A stretch of 64,000 nt of DNA. Origin: Hydrogenimonas thermophila. Its GTDB lineage: Bacteria > Campylobacterota > Campylobacteria > Campylobacterales > Hydrogenimonadaceae. Positions 1 through 6,885 of this stretch are shown here, one piece after another. The stretch's first letter is position 1, and every line of letters begins with the position of its first letter. The position numbers and the translations under genes were made by a program. The stretch lies in assembly GCF_900115615.1 (NCBI RefSeq), contig NZ_FOXB01000004.1, forward strand, positions 62,001 through 126,000, given 5' to 3'. The notes beneath the pieces were generated by a model. It did not search any database and was not told the origin of the DNA. It saw only the letters and a program-made list of their open reading frames with translations.

Positions 1-2
1 AT

Positions 3-95
3 ATAAAAAATTCATTAATGCATAAAGCACCTTGGAAAGAGTTAGGTATCAGCAGGGCTACTTGGTATAGAAAATATAAAAATAAAGCGATATGA
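3..95 (+). CDS. C-terminal end of an unidentified, probably DNA-binding protein (partial)
   Basis: The frame is open from the window edge to TGA at 93-95. Its last 30 residues contain WKELGISRATWYRKYK, which looks like the recognition part of a helix-turn-helix as found in resolvase-like and plasmid regulatory proteins. A start at ATG 18 would give only a 25-residue peptide without a clear ribosome site, so this is more likely the tail of a gene starting before the window. Confidence 0.45.
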   Translation: MKNSLMHKAPWKELGISRATWYRKYKNKAI

Positions 96-137
96 CTTTT
101 ATGTATTTTTATATAAGCCATTAAAGGAAGAGAAACA

Positions 138-572
138 ATGAAAGAAAAAGAGAGTTACAAAAGCATATTTACACTTACAGAACTTGCAGACTATTTAGGA
201 GTAACCAGACAAGCAATATCATCATACAAGAAAAACAATCCTAAAAGATTTGAACTTATATTACTTGGATATGCTGCTAAGAAGTTAGATATTAGCTATG
301 ACGACTTAAAAGAGCTGAATAAACTAAAAGGTTGCATTGTAGCAGATAATAAGAGGAATGATTATAGATATTTTTACAATATACAAGAGTTAGCAGATTT
401 TTTAGAAGTAGCATTAGATACAGTAAGAGCATATAGAAAGAAAGATACATCACCTTATAAAAGAAATGAATTAATAAAATTAGGATTTGCAGTATATAAA
501 CTAAATGTTAATTTTAATGATTTAATAGAATTTGATAATTATAAAAAATCCAAAGACAAGTTAAGCAAATAG
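138..572 (+). CDS. Small protein with two tandem helix-turn-helix-like repeats
   Basis: 144 residues with an AAAGGAAG ribosome site before ATG 138. Two copies of one unit of about 50 residues are visible: residues about 10-60 (LTELADYLGVTRQAISSYKK, then LILLGYAAKKLDISYDDL) and about 75-130 (IQELADFLEVALDTVRAYRK, then LIKLGFAVYKLNVNFNDL). The pattern helix-LGV-T-R/helix is that of Xre/MerR-type HTH motifs, and the duplication would let one chain touch two half-sites. A regulatory or DNA-structuring role in the element is inferred. It is followed by a perfect inverted repeat at its stop codon. Confidence 0.7.
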   Translation: MKEKESYKSIFTLTELADYLGVTRQAISSYKKNNPKRFELILLGYAAKKLDISYDDLKELNKLKGCIVADNKRNDYRYFYNIQELADFLEVALDTVRAYRKKDTSPYKRNELIKLGFAVYKLNVNFNDLIEFDNYKKSKDKLSK

Positions 573-607
573 ACAATATTTTATTAATATATATAAAAAT
601 ATTGTCT
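571..607. repeat. Perfect 12-bp inverted repeat after the tandem-HTH gene
   Basis: AGACAATATTTT at 571-582 is exactly reversed at 596-607, with a 13-bp AT-only loop. It begins inside the stop codon of the upstream gene and ends 7 bp before a -35 box. It has no T-tract, so it may be a weak terminator, or an operator for the promoter just downstream. Confidence 0.6.
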
Positions 608-613
608 AAATAC

Positions 614-642
614 TTGACAATCTAAGAAAAAATTGCTATAAT
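614..642 (+). promoter_or_regulatory. Near-consensus sigma70 promoter for the LPD29-like gene
   Basis: TTGACA (614-619) and TATAAT (637-642) are separated by exactly 17 bp, about 30 bp before the ATG at 674. This is the strongest classical promoter in the element and stands out because most other element genes carry a different motif. Confidence 0.85.
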
Positions 643-673
643 AACGGTAACAAAACAATAAAGGAGTTACCAA

Positions 674-1210
674 ATGGCATACATAGACAAAGAAACAGCA
701 GCTAAAATCAGAAAAGAGATAAGAGCAATCGCTAAAAAGTACGGTTGCAAATTAAGCGCAAAAGTTAGAGATTACAGCAGTTTTGATGTTGTGATTACAG
801 AGGGTGAACTTGATGTTGTTGCAGATTATCAAATCAGCGAAAACGAGTTTAAGAGAAACATTGTTAAAAAAATTGCAGAAAAAAGCCTTGAACTTGATGA
901 AAAAGCCTTTATTGCAGAGCTTGAAAAATTAGTGCAGGGAGTACCTTATCCATACGAATACCATAACTCATATATGAGATATGTGGATCTTCTAAAAGGT
1001 AAAATCAATATCCAAAATGCTCAAAATGTTTTTACGGGCAAAACAGGCAAAATGATAGCAGAAATTGAAAAAGCCATTAGAAAGATTGGTAATTGGTACG
1101 ATAGAAGCGATTCAATGACAGATTACTTTGAAACAGCATTTTATTACGATATAGATGTAGGAAGCTGGGATAAGCCTTACAAGCTAATCAAAAAAGCAAA
1201 AGCAGCATAA
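674..1210 (+). CDS. LPD29-like domain protein of mobile elements
   Basis: 178 residues, AAGGAG ribosome site. The N-terminus (MAYIDKETAAKIRKEIRAIA, then KLSAKVRDYSSFDVVI) and the C-terminal stretch (YDRSDSMTDYFETAFYYDID followed by GSWDKP) match my recollection of the 'large polyvalent protein-associated domain 29' family, small proteins common on plasmids and integrative elements. Its biochemical function is not established. It has its own strong promoter and is followed by a hairpin, so it is probably a single-gene transcript. It lies in the likely leading region of transfer, where genes expressed early in recipients are often found. Confidence 0.6.
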   Translation: MAYIDKETAAKIRKEIRAIAKKYGCKLSAKVRDYSSFDVVITEGELDVVADYQISENEFKRNIVKKIAEKSLELDEKAFIAELEKLVQGVPYPYEYHNSYMRYVDLLKGKINIQNAQNVFTGKTGKMIAEIEKAIRKIGNWYDRSDSMTDYFETAFYYDIDVGSWDKPYKLIKKAKAA

Positions 1211-1234
1211 GGGATAGCCAAACGGCTAACCCTT
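1209..1234 (+). terminator. Hairpin after the LPD29-like gene
   Basis: AAGGGATAGCC and GGCTAACCCTT pair over 11 positions with one mismatch around an AAAC loop, starting at the stop codon and ending in TTT. This looks like a weak intrinsic terminator. Confidence 0.6.
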
Positions 1235-1292
1235 TGAGACATGTATTATAGCGATGACATTATAGCAAAAACCAAATGAAAGGAGAAGAGAC

Positions 1293-1379
1293 ATGTATTA
1301 TAGCAGCGGTGAAAGTCCAATTGAGACGATTTTTGTAGCGGTAGTAGTTTTTAGTTTGCTTATTTTGGCACATATTTAA
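1293..1379 (+). CDS. 28-residue single-span membrane peptide
   Basis: ATG 1293 has a good ribosome site (AAAGGAG at 1279-1285). The peptide starts MYYSSGESPIE and continues with a stretch of hydrophobic residues (TIFVAVVVFSLLILAHI) long enough for one membrane span. A 17-bp copy of its start region (GAGACATGTATTATAGC) lies at 1236-1252 and again at 1288-1304; the first copy opens a 12-codon ORF (1241-1279) with no ribosome site. Function unknown. A small membrane toxin or a small regulator or subunit of a membrane complex is possible. Confidence 0.5.
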   Translation: MYYSSGESPIETIFVAVVVFSLLILAHI

Positions 1380-1390
1380 TGACACTCTCC

Positions 1391-1414
1391 CCCCGACTGC
1401 GAATGCAGTCGGGG
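1391..1414 (+). terminator. Perfect GC-rich hairpin after the 28-residue ORF
   Basis: CCCCGACTGC (1391-1400) and GCAGTCGGGG (1405-1414) form a perfect 10-bp stem with loop GAAT. It is much more GC-rich than its surroundings. There is no following T-tract, so it may work as a transcript-end stabilizer or a bidirectional barrier rather than a classical intrinsic terminator. Confidence 0.6.
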
Positions 1415-1452
1415 CATCGCCAAAATCTTCAAACCTTAATAAAACTTTAAGT

Positions 1453-1470
1453 CTAATATAAATATATTAG
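1453..1470. promoter_or_regulatory. Palindromic operator candidate of the toxin-antitoxin operon
   Basis: CTAATATA-AA-TATATTAG is a perfect palindrome with a 2-bp centre, 33 bp before the antitoxin ATG and overlapping a -10-like stretch. Toxin-antitoxin operons of this type are usually repressed by their own antitoxin or complex through such a site. Confidence 0.5.
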
Positions 1471-1503
1471 CAATACTACTTTAAGCAAGGAGGAGCTTTA
1501 CAA

Positions 1504-1710
1504 ATGCAAACAATCCAGATAGAGATAGAAGATCCACTATATAAAGAGATAGTAAAAAAAGGCATTGATATTAAAAAAGAGCTAGAGGAAAATATCCGTA
1601 AAATTGTTTATGCCAAAGAGTATAAAATGGCAGAAGAGATCAAAACATCATTGCAAGATTTAAAAGAGGGTAAGTCAAGACCATTGAGTGAGTTTTTAGA
1701 TGAGATTTGA
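1504..1710 (+). CDS. Antitoxin of a RelE/ParE-type toxin-antitoxin pair
   Basis: 68 residues, AAGGAGGAG ribosome site. The N-terminus (MQTIQIEIEDPLYKEIVKKG) can form the beta strand and helix of a ribbon-helix-helix-like DNA-binding region, and the charged C-terminal half (KSRPLSEFLDEI) would wrap the toxin. The gene overlaps the downstream toxin by 11 bp, the usual sign of coupled translation. Family unassigned beyond antitoxin. Likely autoregulated through the palindrome at 1453-1470. It would stabilise the element in its host. Confidence 0.75.
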   Translation: MQTIQIEIEDPLYKEIVKKGIDIKKELEENIRKIVYAKEYKMAEEIKTSLQDLKEGKSRPLSEFLDEI

Positions 1711-2029
1711 AACTCTTCCGTTATTTGAAAAACAGGTTAAAAGACTTTTGAAAAAATATCCACACATAAAAGAGGATATAAAAAACTTTGCTAATGATTT
1801 TACTGAACTGCACCAGAAAGCAACTCCTATTAAGAAGAGTATCTTTAAAGTTAGAATAGCAAACAGTGATAAAAACAAAGGTAAGAGATCAGGTTATAGA
1901 GTTTACTACTATTATAAAGTTGATGATGTTGTTTATTTGCTAAACATCTATGATAAATCTAAGATAGAGATGATAGATGAAAAGATTGTATTTGAAGAGA
2001 TAGAAAAATTTTTAGATAAAGAGTATTGA
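1700..2029 (+). CDS. RelE/ParE superfamily toxin
   Basis: 109 residues. FETLPLFEKQVKRLLKKYP at the start, the central basic strand region (SIFKVRIANSDKNKGKRSGY, then RVYYYYKVDDVVYLLNIYDK) and the C-terminal helix fit the RelE/ParE toxin fold, whose members cleave mRNA at the ribosome or poison gyrase. The sequence alone does not say which activity it has. Translation starts inside the antitoxin gene. Its position in the region predicted to enter recipients first suits a stabilisation module. Confidence 0.8.
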   Translation: MRFETLPLFEKQVKRLLKKYPHIKEDIKNFANDFTELHQKATPIKKSIFKVRIANSDKNKGKRSGYRVYYYYKVDDVVYLLNIYDKSKIEMIDEKIVFEEIEKFLDKEY

Positions 2030-2184
2030 TCCACAAACGAGCTATCAAAATAGCCCTGTAAAAAATCGCTCCAAAGCCAAAAATCACTTCTGGACAACCA
2101 AGCCACATATGAGCGGCTTGATCCGCCCTTTTTCTCTTTATAGCCAAAATTCCTCCTCAAAATTCCCGCTCTGTTGCTCTCCCA
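2030..2184. other. Gene-free stretch between the toxin gene and the oriT candidate
   Basis: No open frame with a ribosome site is seen on either strand. Minus-strand frames running through here look like chance readings. The composition is richer in C and G than the flanking genes, and it leads directly into the inverted-repeat region called as oriT, so it may form part of the transfer origin. Confidence 0.4.
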
Positions 2185-2224
2185 AGTCATAGACACCTTA
2201 CGCAAGCTTTGCTTGCTCAGGTGT
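2185..2224 (-). other. oriT: Candidate origin of transfer (oriT) with nic site
   Basis: Two nested inverted repeats: outer ACACCT (2193-2198) / AGGTGT (2219-2224) and inner GCAAGC (2202-2207) / GCTTGC (2211-2216) around a 3-nt loop. Read on the minus strand, the inner hairpin is followed by GTAAGG and then TGTCT|ATGAC. The R388 origin recognised by TrwC, as I recall it, has the same layout: hairpin, GTAT, TGTCT|ATAG. The element encodes a TrwC-like relaxase. The predicted nick lies between 2191 and 2190 on the minus strand, so the region to the left would enter the recipient first and the tra genes last. Confidence 0.5.
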
Positions 2225-2325
2225 AATCGAGCGTAAACCCCTTAACTGTGGGATTTAAAGCCATTCTTTCCTTTTGATATTCACCTAAACCGATTGATAC
2301 TTTTTTGAAAAAAAGCTTGTTAAAT

Positions 2326-2339
2326 CCCTATATTTAGGG
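2326..2339. repeat. CCCTATATTTAGGG palindrome-like motif
   Basis: CCCTA, TATT and TAGGG form a short hairpin motif. Close relatives occur after the coupling-protein gene (17,497-17,510) and beside the tRNA attachment site (27,986-27,998). The role is unknown; terminator remnant or recombinase site are both possible. Confidence 0.35.
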
Positions 2340-2369
2340 CTTGAAAGCGATTTTAAAAAATTAGCATTG

Positions 2370-2559
2370 TCAAGAACTAGTCAAGAATTAATCAAGAGCT
2401 AATCAGGAACGATGCAGAATTATCAAGAACTAATCAAGAATTACACAGAATAATCAAGAATTAGTCAAGAACCAATCAAGAACGATACAGAATAATCAAG
2501 AATTAGTCAAGAACTAATCAGGAATTTATCAAGAATGATATAGAATGTTCAAGAATAAA
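2370..2559. repeat. Array of 11-bp direct repeats (TCAAGAACTAA type), centromere- or iteron-like
   Basis: About 13 copies of an 11-bp unit (consensus TCAAGAAYTAR) lie head to tail over 190 bp; at intervals a 9-bp variant of the ACAGAATAA kind replaces one unit (four times). One unit per helical turn places all copies on the same DNA face. The array lies between the oriT candidate and the TraK/ParA-like operon. Its likely ligand is the HTH protein at 2605, giving either a relaxosome enhancer or a partition centromere. Confidence 0.8.
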
Positions 2560-2604
2560 GATATGTATTGATTATAAATAAAAAAGTAGTTAGGAGTTAA
2601 AAAA

Positions 2605-3237
2605 ATGGGCAGCAATAAAACAGCGATACAGTTTTTAAAAGAGTTTAAAAAACAGAATGAACCTAAAGTTGGTAAATCGATTTTTTGGAATTATGAACAT
2701 GAAATAAAAGAACTAATATCAGATGGCTATACAATAAGACAGATCCACCAATATTTAAAAGAATATCGTGAGTTAAGAGTATCAGAAAAAACTTTGTATG
2801 ATTTTATTCGAAGAAACCGAAACAAATTCTTTTCAGATGAACAACTGCAAAAATCACAAACCACTACAGCAGCTGCAGCACCATCAAAACAGATAGCTGA
2901 AAGCACAGAAGAACCATCATTAACTATTAATGAGCCTACTTCAAAAGATTTTGGAGAGTATTTATCTTGTTTTAGAGAGAGCGGAAGAGGCGAAGAAGAT
3001 AAGCTTTTAAGAAGTGAATTTTTAAAAGTGATGAAAGCAATAACTAAAGATCTAAAAAAAGATTTTGCAGCTATTAAATCAGAACTTAATAGTCATGATC
3101 TAGTTGGCTATTTCAAATATAGCTTAAAACAGATCAAAAAAGAAGATGATTTGATAACTCCTGCAATGTATCTGCATTTAATCGGAGATCATCATCCGTT
3201 AGAACCACTACCCGAACAAATTCCTACCAAACGATAA
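2605..3237 (+). CDS. TraK-like DNA-binding protein (first gene of a TraK/ParA operon)
   Basis: 210 residues. The N-terminal domain (about residues 20-75) has FWNYEHEIKELISDGYTIRQ, IHQYLKEYRELRVSEKTLYD and FIRRNR; this spacing of a helix, 'GY', a second helix and a final S-x-x-T-h-x-x-h-h-R-R segment matches my memory of IncP TraK, which binds next to the nick site. A low-complexity A/S/T/E linker (about 90-120) and a C-terminal helical domain follow. It sits directly after the 11-bp repeat array and ahead of a ParA-like gene, just as traK precedes traL in IncP. A ParB-like partition role is the alternative. Confidence 0.55.
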   Translation: MGSNKTAIQFLKEFKKQNEPKVGKSIFWNYEHEIKELISDGYTIRQIHQYLKEYRELRVSEKTLYDFIRRNRNKFFSDEQLQKSQTTTAAAAPSKQIAESTEEPSLTINEPTSKDFGEYLSCFRESGRGEEDKLLRSEFLKVMKAITKDLKKDFAAIKSELNSHDLVGYFKYSLKQIKKEDDLITPAMYLHLIGDHHPLEPLPEQIPTKR

Positions 3238-3252
3238 AAATATGTATATATA
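3237..3252 (+). promoter_or_regulatory. Element promoter motif before the ParA-like gene
   Basis: AAAATATGTATATATAAC lies 35-50 bp before ATG 3286. It is one of about ten occurrences of the shared AWATATGTATATA motif described at 6886-6900. Confidence 0.5.
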
Positions 3253-3285
3253 ACGAAACAAATTAATTTAAAAAAAGGAGATCAG

Positions 3286-4092
3286 ATGACACTTGTAGTT
3301 GCAAATACAAAAGGCGGAGTAGGTAAATCTATTATTTCTCACATGGTTTTACCAGTTCTTTTTTTAGAGGATGATAAGACGATCAATGTTTATGAAATTG
3401 ATGATAACAATCGCACTTCTTTAAAAAAGAATAGCGATAATCTAAACTTCAAGTCAATCAAAATAAAAGAAATGGAAGATGATATAGACAATGTAAAGAT
3501 GGATACCATTATAAATGATGATAGTATAGTTAATATAATTGATTGTGGTGGTGGCAACGACACAATTGCAATTCTAAATCATCTTGCAAAAAGTGATATG
3601 TATGGTTTAGTTTATATTGTACCAGTCAATGATGATATTGAACAGTTTGAAAATACTAAACAAACTATTGATTTGATCTATTCCAATGATAAAGAGGCAA
3701 GAATTTTTCTTATATTTAACCGAGCTCATTCAATCGATTTTCAAGATGTAAAGCAGCAGTTTATTGCTTTTTTTGGCTCAACACAATATGGCATTGAAGG
3801 TAGAATGAAAGATATTGAAGAGCGGATAGAGTCTGAATTTGTATTAAGAGATTCGCAGATTTATGGCATTTTAAAAAATATTTACAAAGTAACTTTGGCA
3901 GATGAGTATCCAAAACTTAAATACACAGTCGAAAAATCACGCGAGTTGCAAGAAGAATGGGCAAGACAAGCAAAAGAACAGGGGAGAGATTATTTTAAAA
4001 AGAAAATGAGTTATCTAAGATTTGCAAAGGATGTTTTAGATCTAGTAGATGAAATCAAGCCTCTGAAAAACATGATCGAAAGGATAGATTGA
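3286..4092 (+). CDS. ParA/TraL-like ATPase
   Basis: 268 residues, AAAGGAG ribosome site. The deviant Walker A motif KGGVGKS lies at residues 9-15 (TKGGVGKSIISHMVL), and VNIIDCGGGNDTIAIL is the Walker B region. Family members are P-loop ATPases that position DNA or protein cargo; IncP TraL is such a protein of about 240 residues. The C-terminal part is rich in charged helices. The gene has its own promoter motif and shares one base with the next gene (TGATG). Whether it serves transfer or partition cannot be told from sequence. Confidence 0.8.
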   Translation: MTLVVANTKGGVGKSIISHMVLPVLFLEDDKTINVYEIDDNNRTSLKKNSDNLNFKSIKIKEMEDDIDNVKMDTIINDDSIVNIIDCGGGNDTIAILNHLAKSDMYGLVYIVPVNDDIEQFENTKQTIDLIYSNDKEARIFLIFNRAHSIDFQDVKQQFIAFFGSTQYGIEGRMKDIEERIESEFVLRDSQIYGILKNIYKVTLADEYPKLKYTVEKSRELQEEWARQAKEQGRDYFKKKMSYLRFAKDVLDLVDEIKPLKNMIERID

Positions 4093-4433
4093 TGGATAGA
4101 AAAAATCTAGCTTTGGTTGATACAAAACAGATCAATGAGATGATCGATGAGTTGAGATACCTAGAGGGAACTTTAATCCCTCTACTTGGTGAAAATTCAT
4201 CACTAATAAAACGGCTTGAAAATATAGCGGTCCAGCTTGATAATGCAAATAGCAATTTGGATAAGTTGATTGGGGATAAGCTAAATGAGAGTTTAACAGA
4301 TATCACAATGGTAAACAAATTGCTATTTTATACGATAGTATCAGATCCAGAAGCTTTAGAAGATTCAGTTAGTTTTGCTAAAAAAGTGAAAGACAAGAAT
4401 TTTCTTGAATGGTTAAAACAAAAAGGGTTATAG
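4092..4433 (+). CDS. Small coiled-coil protein, third gene of the TraK/ParA-like operon
   Basis: 113 residues from ATG 4092, whose A is the last base of the upstream TGA. That coupling is why I chose it over the TTG one codon earlier. Heptad-like stretches (IKRLENIAVQLDNANSNLDK) suggest a coiled coil. No recognised domain. Position equals that of TraM in IncP, but I see no clear sequence match. The last codons and the following leader (4410-4453) recur in degenerate form at 5947-5991. Confidence 0.7.
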   Translation: MDRKNLALVDTKQINEMIDELRYLEGTLIPLLGENSSLIKRLENIAVQLDNANSNLDKLIGDKLNESLTDITMVNKLLFYTIVSDPEALEDSVSFAKKVKDKNFLEWLKQKGL

Positions 4434-4460
4434 CCCTCTATATACAAAAGGAGAATTGAC

Positions 4461-5939
4461 ATGAAAAAATTGATTATTAGTGGTATGGCAGCAGTTTCTA
4501 TAGTTTCTATGTTGCAGGCCGCAGGTAACTACTTTCCTACTCATGCTTGTGCTCATATCGACAAAAAGACAGAAAAGGTAAGAAAGGTAAATTTTTATTG
4601 CAAGGCATACGATGATAATGATGAGATCATAGACATTTTTAGAAAAAATGTTAAATTGCCTTATGAAGAGTTTAAAATATTTAACGGCATGCATCTTCAG
4701 TACAAAAACTATGGAAGTGGAGATACTATAACCTGTGCAGCTGATAGCAATAACAATAATTCAAAATTGTGTAATAGTATATTTTATAGCACAACTGCAA
4801 GCGATGCGGTAGCAAGTGCAATTTCTTCTCCATTTACTGCAATTTCAGGGTTGTTAACAAGCGCTGCAGAGGGCAAATATAATGGTGTTGTGAAAGTTAC
4901 GAAAACATTTGATAGAGAAAAGTTTGAAGAAGTCATTAACAAAAATAACTTGTATAAATATCAAGATATATATGAATCTATTTGCAAACGAAAAATAGAG
5001 TTAGAAAAAAAATATCCCTTTGCAAAGGGTAATGTAATATCAATATCAGATTTAAAAGATATAGATGATATAGCTAATTATGACTATATATCATTCTTTA
5101 ACACAAAAGAAGCAGAGCTTGAAAAAATAGTACAAAAGAGAGAGGAAGAACGCAAAGCGAGACTGGCCAAACAAGAGGAAGAACGCAAAGCGAGACTGGC
5201 CAAACAAGAGGAAGAACGAGCAAAAGAAGAAAAGGAAATAAAAAAGCTGGTGAAACAAGCTAAAAGTGGTGATTTTGAGGCACTATATAAAATTTATAAA
5301 AGATCACTAGGTAAATCAGCTACTATTACAACAGAAAATGAGTTTGGCGATAAAATGACTGTAAAAACTTGTAAGATATCAGTTTTGTCGCCAAATCCAA
5401 GTTTTATTGAAAAAGTTGCTTTGACATCTCTATTGTTGAATACTCATAGTATAGAAGTTCCTAAAACAGCGCTAGATTCTAATATAAATTCCCAAGTGGT
5501 TGCAGGAGTTATTTTAAAAGAAATTAAATGGGGGTGGTTGCCACCTAGAATTTCTGTAAATTCATCATCGCTCAATATTAAAGGGAAAAAATTGACTATA
5601 GATGTTGATGTTAATTTTATTGCAAATAAAATAGGAAATTATTTAAATCCAACAAATGCTACTACGGCAAAAAAAAGAAATATACTTTTGAATTCATTTT
5701 TGCTAACAAGAATTAATTATCCATTTAGCAAGATGGGGGGTAAATGTAATCCAGAATTGAATGGTGTTAGTATAGTTGAAAATTTAATAGTTATTTCAAG
5801 TAAATTTAATGATCCAAAAGCAAGTAAACTATTATACTTGTTTGCTAGTCAAGCTAGTTACAAAGATATTACAAAATATCTTTTAAGTGATCCTAATGTA
5901 AAAAAAGCTTTCAAAATGATTTTGGAAAAAGTTAAATAA
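4461..5939 (+). CDS. Secreted protein of unknown function with a charged repeat linker
   Basis: 492 residues, AAAGGAG ribosome site. A signal peptide (MKKLIISGMAAVSIVSMLQA, cut after about residue 20) predicts export. The N-terminal domain has several cysteines (HACAH, FYCKAYD, TCAAD). A central coiled-coil linker contains EEERKARLAKQ twice, encoded by an exact 33-bp duplication. The C-terminal domain (about 275-490) has two further cysteines and predicted beta content. I do not recognise a family. It is flanked by two copies of one leader sequence, which suggests it was inserted by duplication into the tra operon. Confidence 0.75.
   Translation: MKKLIISGMAAVSIVSMLQAAGNYFPTHACAHIDKKTEKVRKVNFYCKAYDDNDEIIDIFRKNVKLPYEEFKIFNGMHLQYKNYGSGDTITCAADSNNNNSKLCNSIFYSTTASDAVASAISSPFTAISGLLTSAAEGKYNGVVKVTKTFDREKFEEVINKNNLYKYQDIYESICKRKIELEKKYPFAKGNVISISDLKDIDDIANYDYISFFNTKEAELEKIVQKREEERKARLAKQEEERKARLAKQEEERAKEEKEIKKLVKQAKSGDFEALYKIYKRSLGKSATITTENEFGDKMTVKTCKISVLSPNPSFIEKVALTSLLLNTHSIEVPKTALDSNINSQVVAGVILKEIKWGWLPPRISVNSSSLNIKGKKLTIDVDVNFIANKIGNYLNPTNATTAKKRNILLNSFLLTRINYPFSKMGGKCNPELNGVSIVENLIVISSKFNDPKASKLLYLFASQASYKDITKYLLSDPNVKKAFKMILEKVK
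5142..5220 (+). repeat. 33-bp tandem repeat, 2.4 copies, in-frame
   Basis: Two identical 33-bp units (5142-5174, 5175-5207) and a 13-bp third start encode the 11-residue helix EEERKARLAKQ. The perfect identity points to a recent slip or a site that varies in length between strains. Confidence 0.9.
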
Positions 5940-5998
5940 ACTCTAGTGGTTAGAACAAAAAGGGATATAAAACCCATATATATAAAAGGAGCATAGTC

Positions 5999-6805
5999 AT
6001 GAAAATTAAAACTTTAGTTGTTGCTATTTTTATAGCATTTATTGTTGATAGTGCCAACGCATATTTAGAAGATATTCCGTCCATGCGTAAAGTTGGTAAT
6101 GCAGAAAGGGGATATAAGACTTTTATGGACGCTGGCTGTATAGGTTGTCATAGTGTAAAATCAACTGGTTTATCTGCAACAATGAAGCCTACAGAAGCTG
6201 CAGAATTATTAGGTGCTAATCCACCAGACTTAAGTAATGTAGGTTCAATTTTTGATTCTCATTTTTTAGCTGCATTTATTAAAAATCCAGCTCATGCTTT
6301 GAAAGTTGAGCATAAATTTACTGGTAAAAAAAAGTATCCATATCCAATGGTGCCGTTTCGTAGTATTAATGGCGACCTTGACCAAGAAGTTGCAGATATT
6401 GTAGCCTATTTAAAATATATTGCTAAAAAACCAGAAAATATTACTCCTAAAATGGCATTTGAAACAGCATGTGGACGTTGCCATTCGTTAAGAACTTTTA
6501 ATTGGACACAAATTGGCAAAAAGCCTAAATTTAACAAAAGAAGTAGAGAGCTTTCATTTGAATTAAAGGTAGCTGAATATCAAGAATATTTAGCTGAATA
6601 CCTTAGTAAATTACCGCCAGACCTTTCAGAGATAGCTCAAAAAAGGCAAAAAGAATATTTAAAACAATTGATTAAAGATCCTCAATCAAAAATACCAGGT
6701 ACTGCAATGCCACGTGTTGGAGTGACAGAAGAAATGATTAATAAAATAATTCAATACTTGTTTGAAGCGTCTTTTTCTAAAAATTTTAATCTACACGTAA
6801 AATAG
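5999..6805 (+). CDS. Dihaem cytochrome c resembling the cytochrome c1 (PetC) subunit of Campylobacterota
   Basis: 268 residues with a signal peptide (MKIKTLVVAIFIAFIVDSAN). Haem sites are C47-IG-C50-H51 and C158-GR-C161-H162; methionines in YPMVPF and GTAMPRVG are candidate sixth ligands. The order and wording (NPPDLSNVG, then LAAFIKNP; LPPDLSEIA, then LKQLIKDP) resemble the dihaem PetC of the epsilonproteobacterial bc1 complex. Unlike that subunit it shows no C-terminal membrane anchor, so it would be a soluble periplasmic electron carrier. A respiratory cytochrome is unexpected cargo between transfer genes. Confidence 0.75.
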   Translation: MKIKTLVVAIFIAFIVDSANAYLEDIPSMRKVGNAERGYKTFMDAGCIGCHSVKSTGLSATMKPTEAAELLGANPPDLSNVGSIFDSHFLAAFIKNPAHALKVEHKFTGKKKYPYPMVPFRSINGDLDQEVADIVAYLKYIAKKPENITPKMAFETACGRCHSLRTFNWTQIGKKPKFNKRSRELSFELKVAEYQEYLAEYLSKLPPDLSEIAQKRQKEYLKQLIKDPQSKIPGTAMPRVGVTEEMINKIIQYLFEASFSKNFNLHVK

Positions 6806-6810
6806 TAAAA

Positions 6811-6846
6811 AAGTAGGAAGAAAATTAATCTTCCTGCTTTTCTCTT
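6811..6846 (+). terminator. Intrinsic terminator after the dihaem cytochrome gene
   Basis: AAGTAGGAAG (6811-6820) pairs with CTTCCTGCTT (6830-6839, one G-U pair), followed by TTCTCTTTT. Confidence 0.8.
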
Positions 6847-6885
6847 TTAATAAATAAATCTTCCAAAAACTAACTACTCCAAAAA

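Noticed and set aside
1948-2205. Minus-strand frames over the toxin end and oriT candidate
   Set aside because: No ribosome site, no recognisable domain, and they cross the inverted repeats called as oriT.
2370-2559. CRISPR array
   Set aside because: The repeats are 11 bp and directly joined, without spacers, and no cas gene is present.
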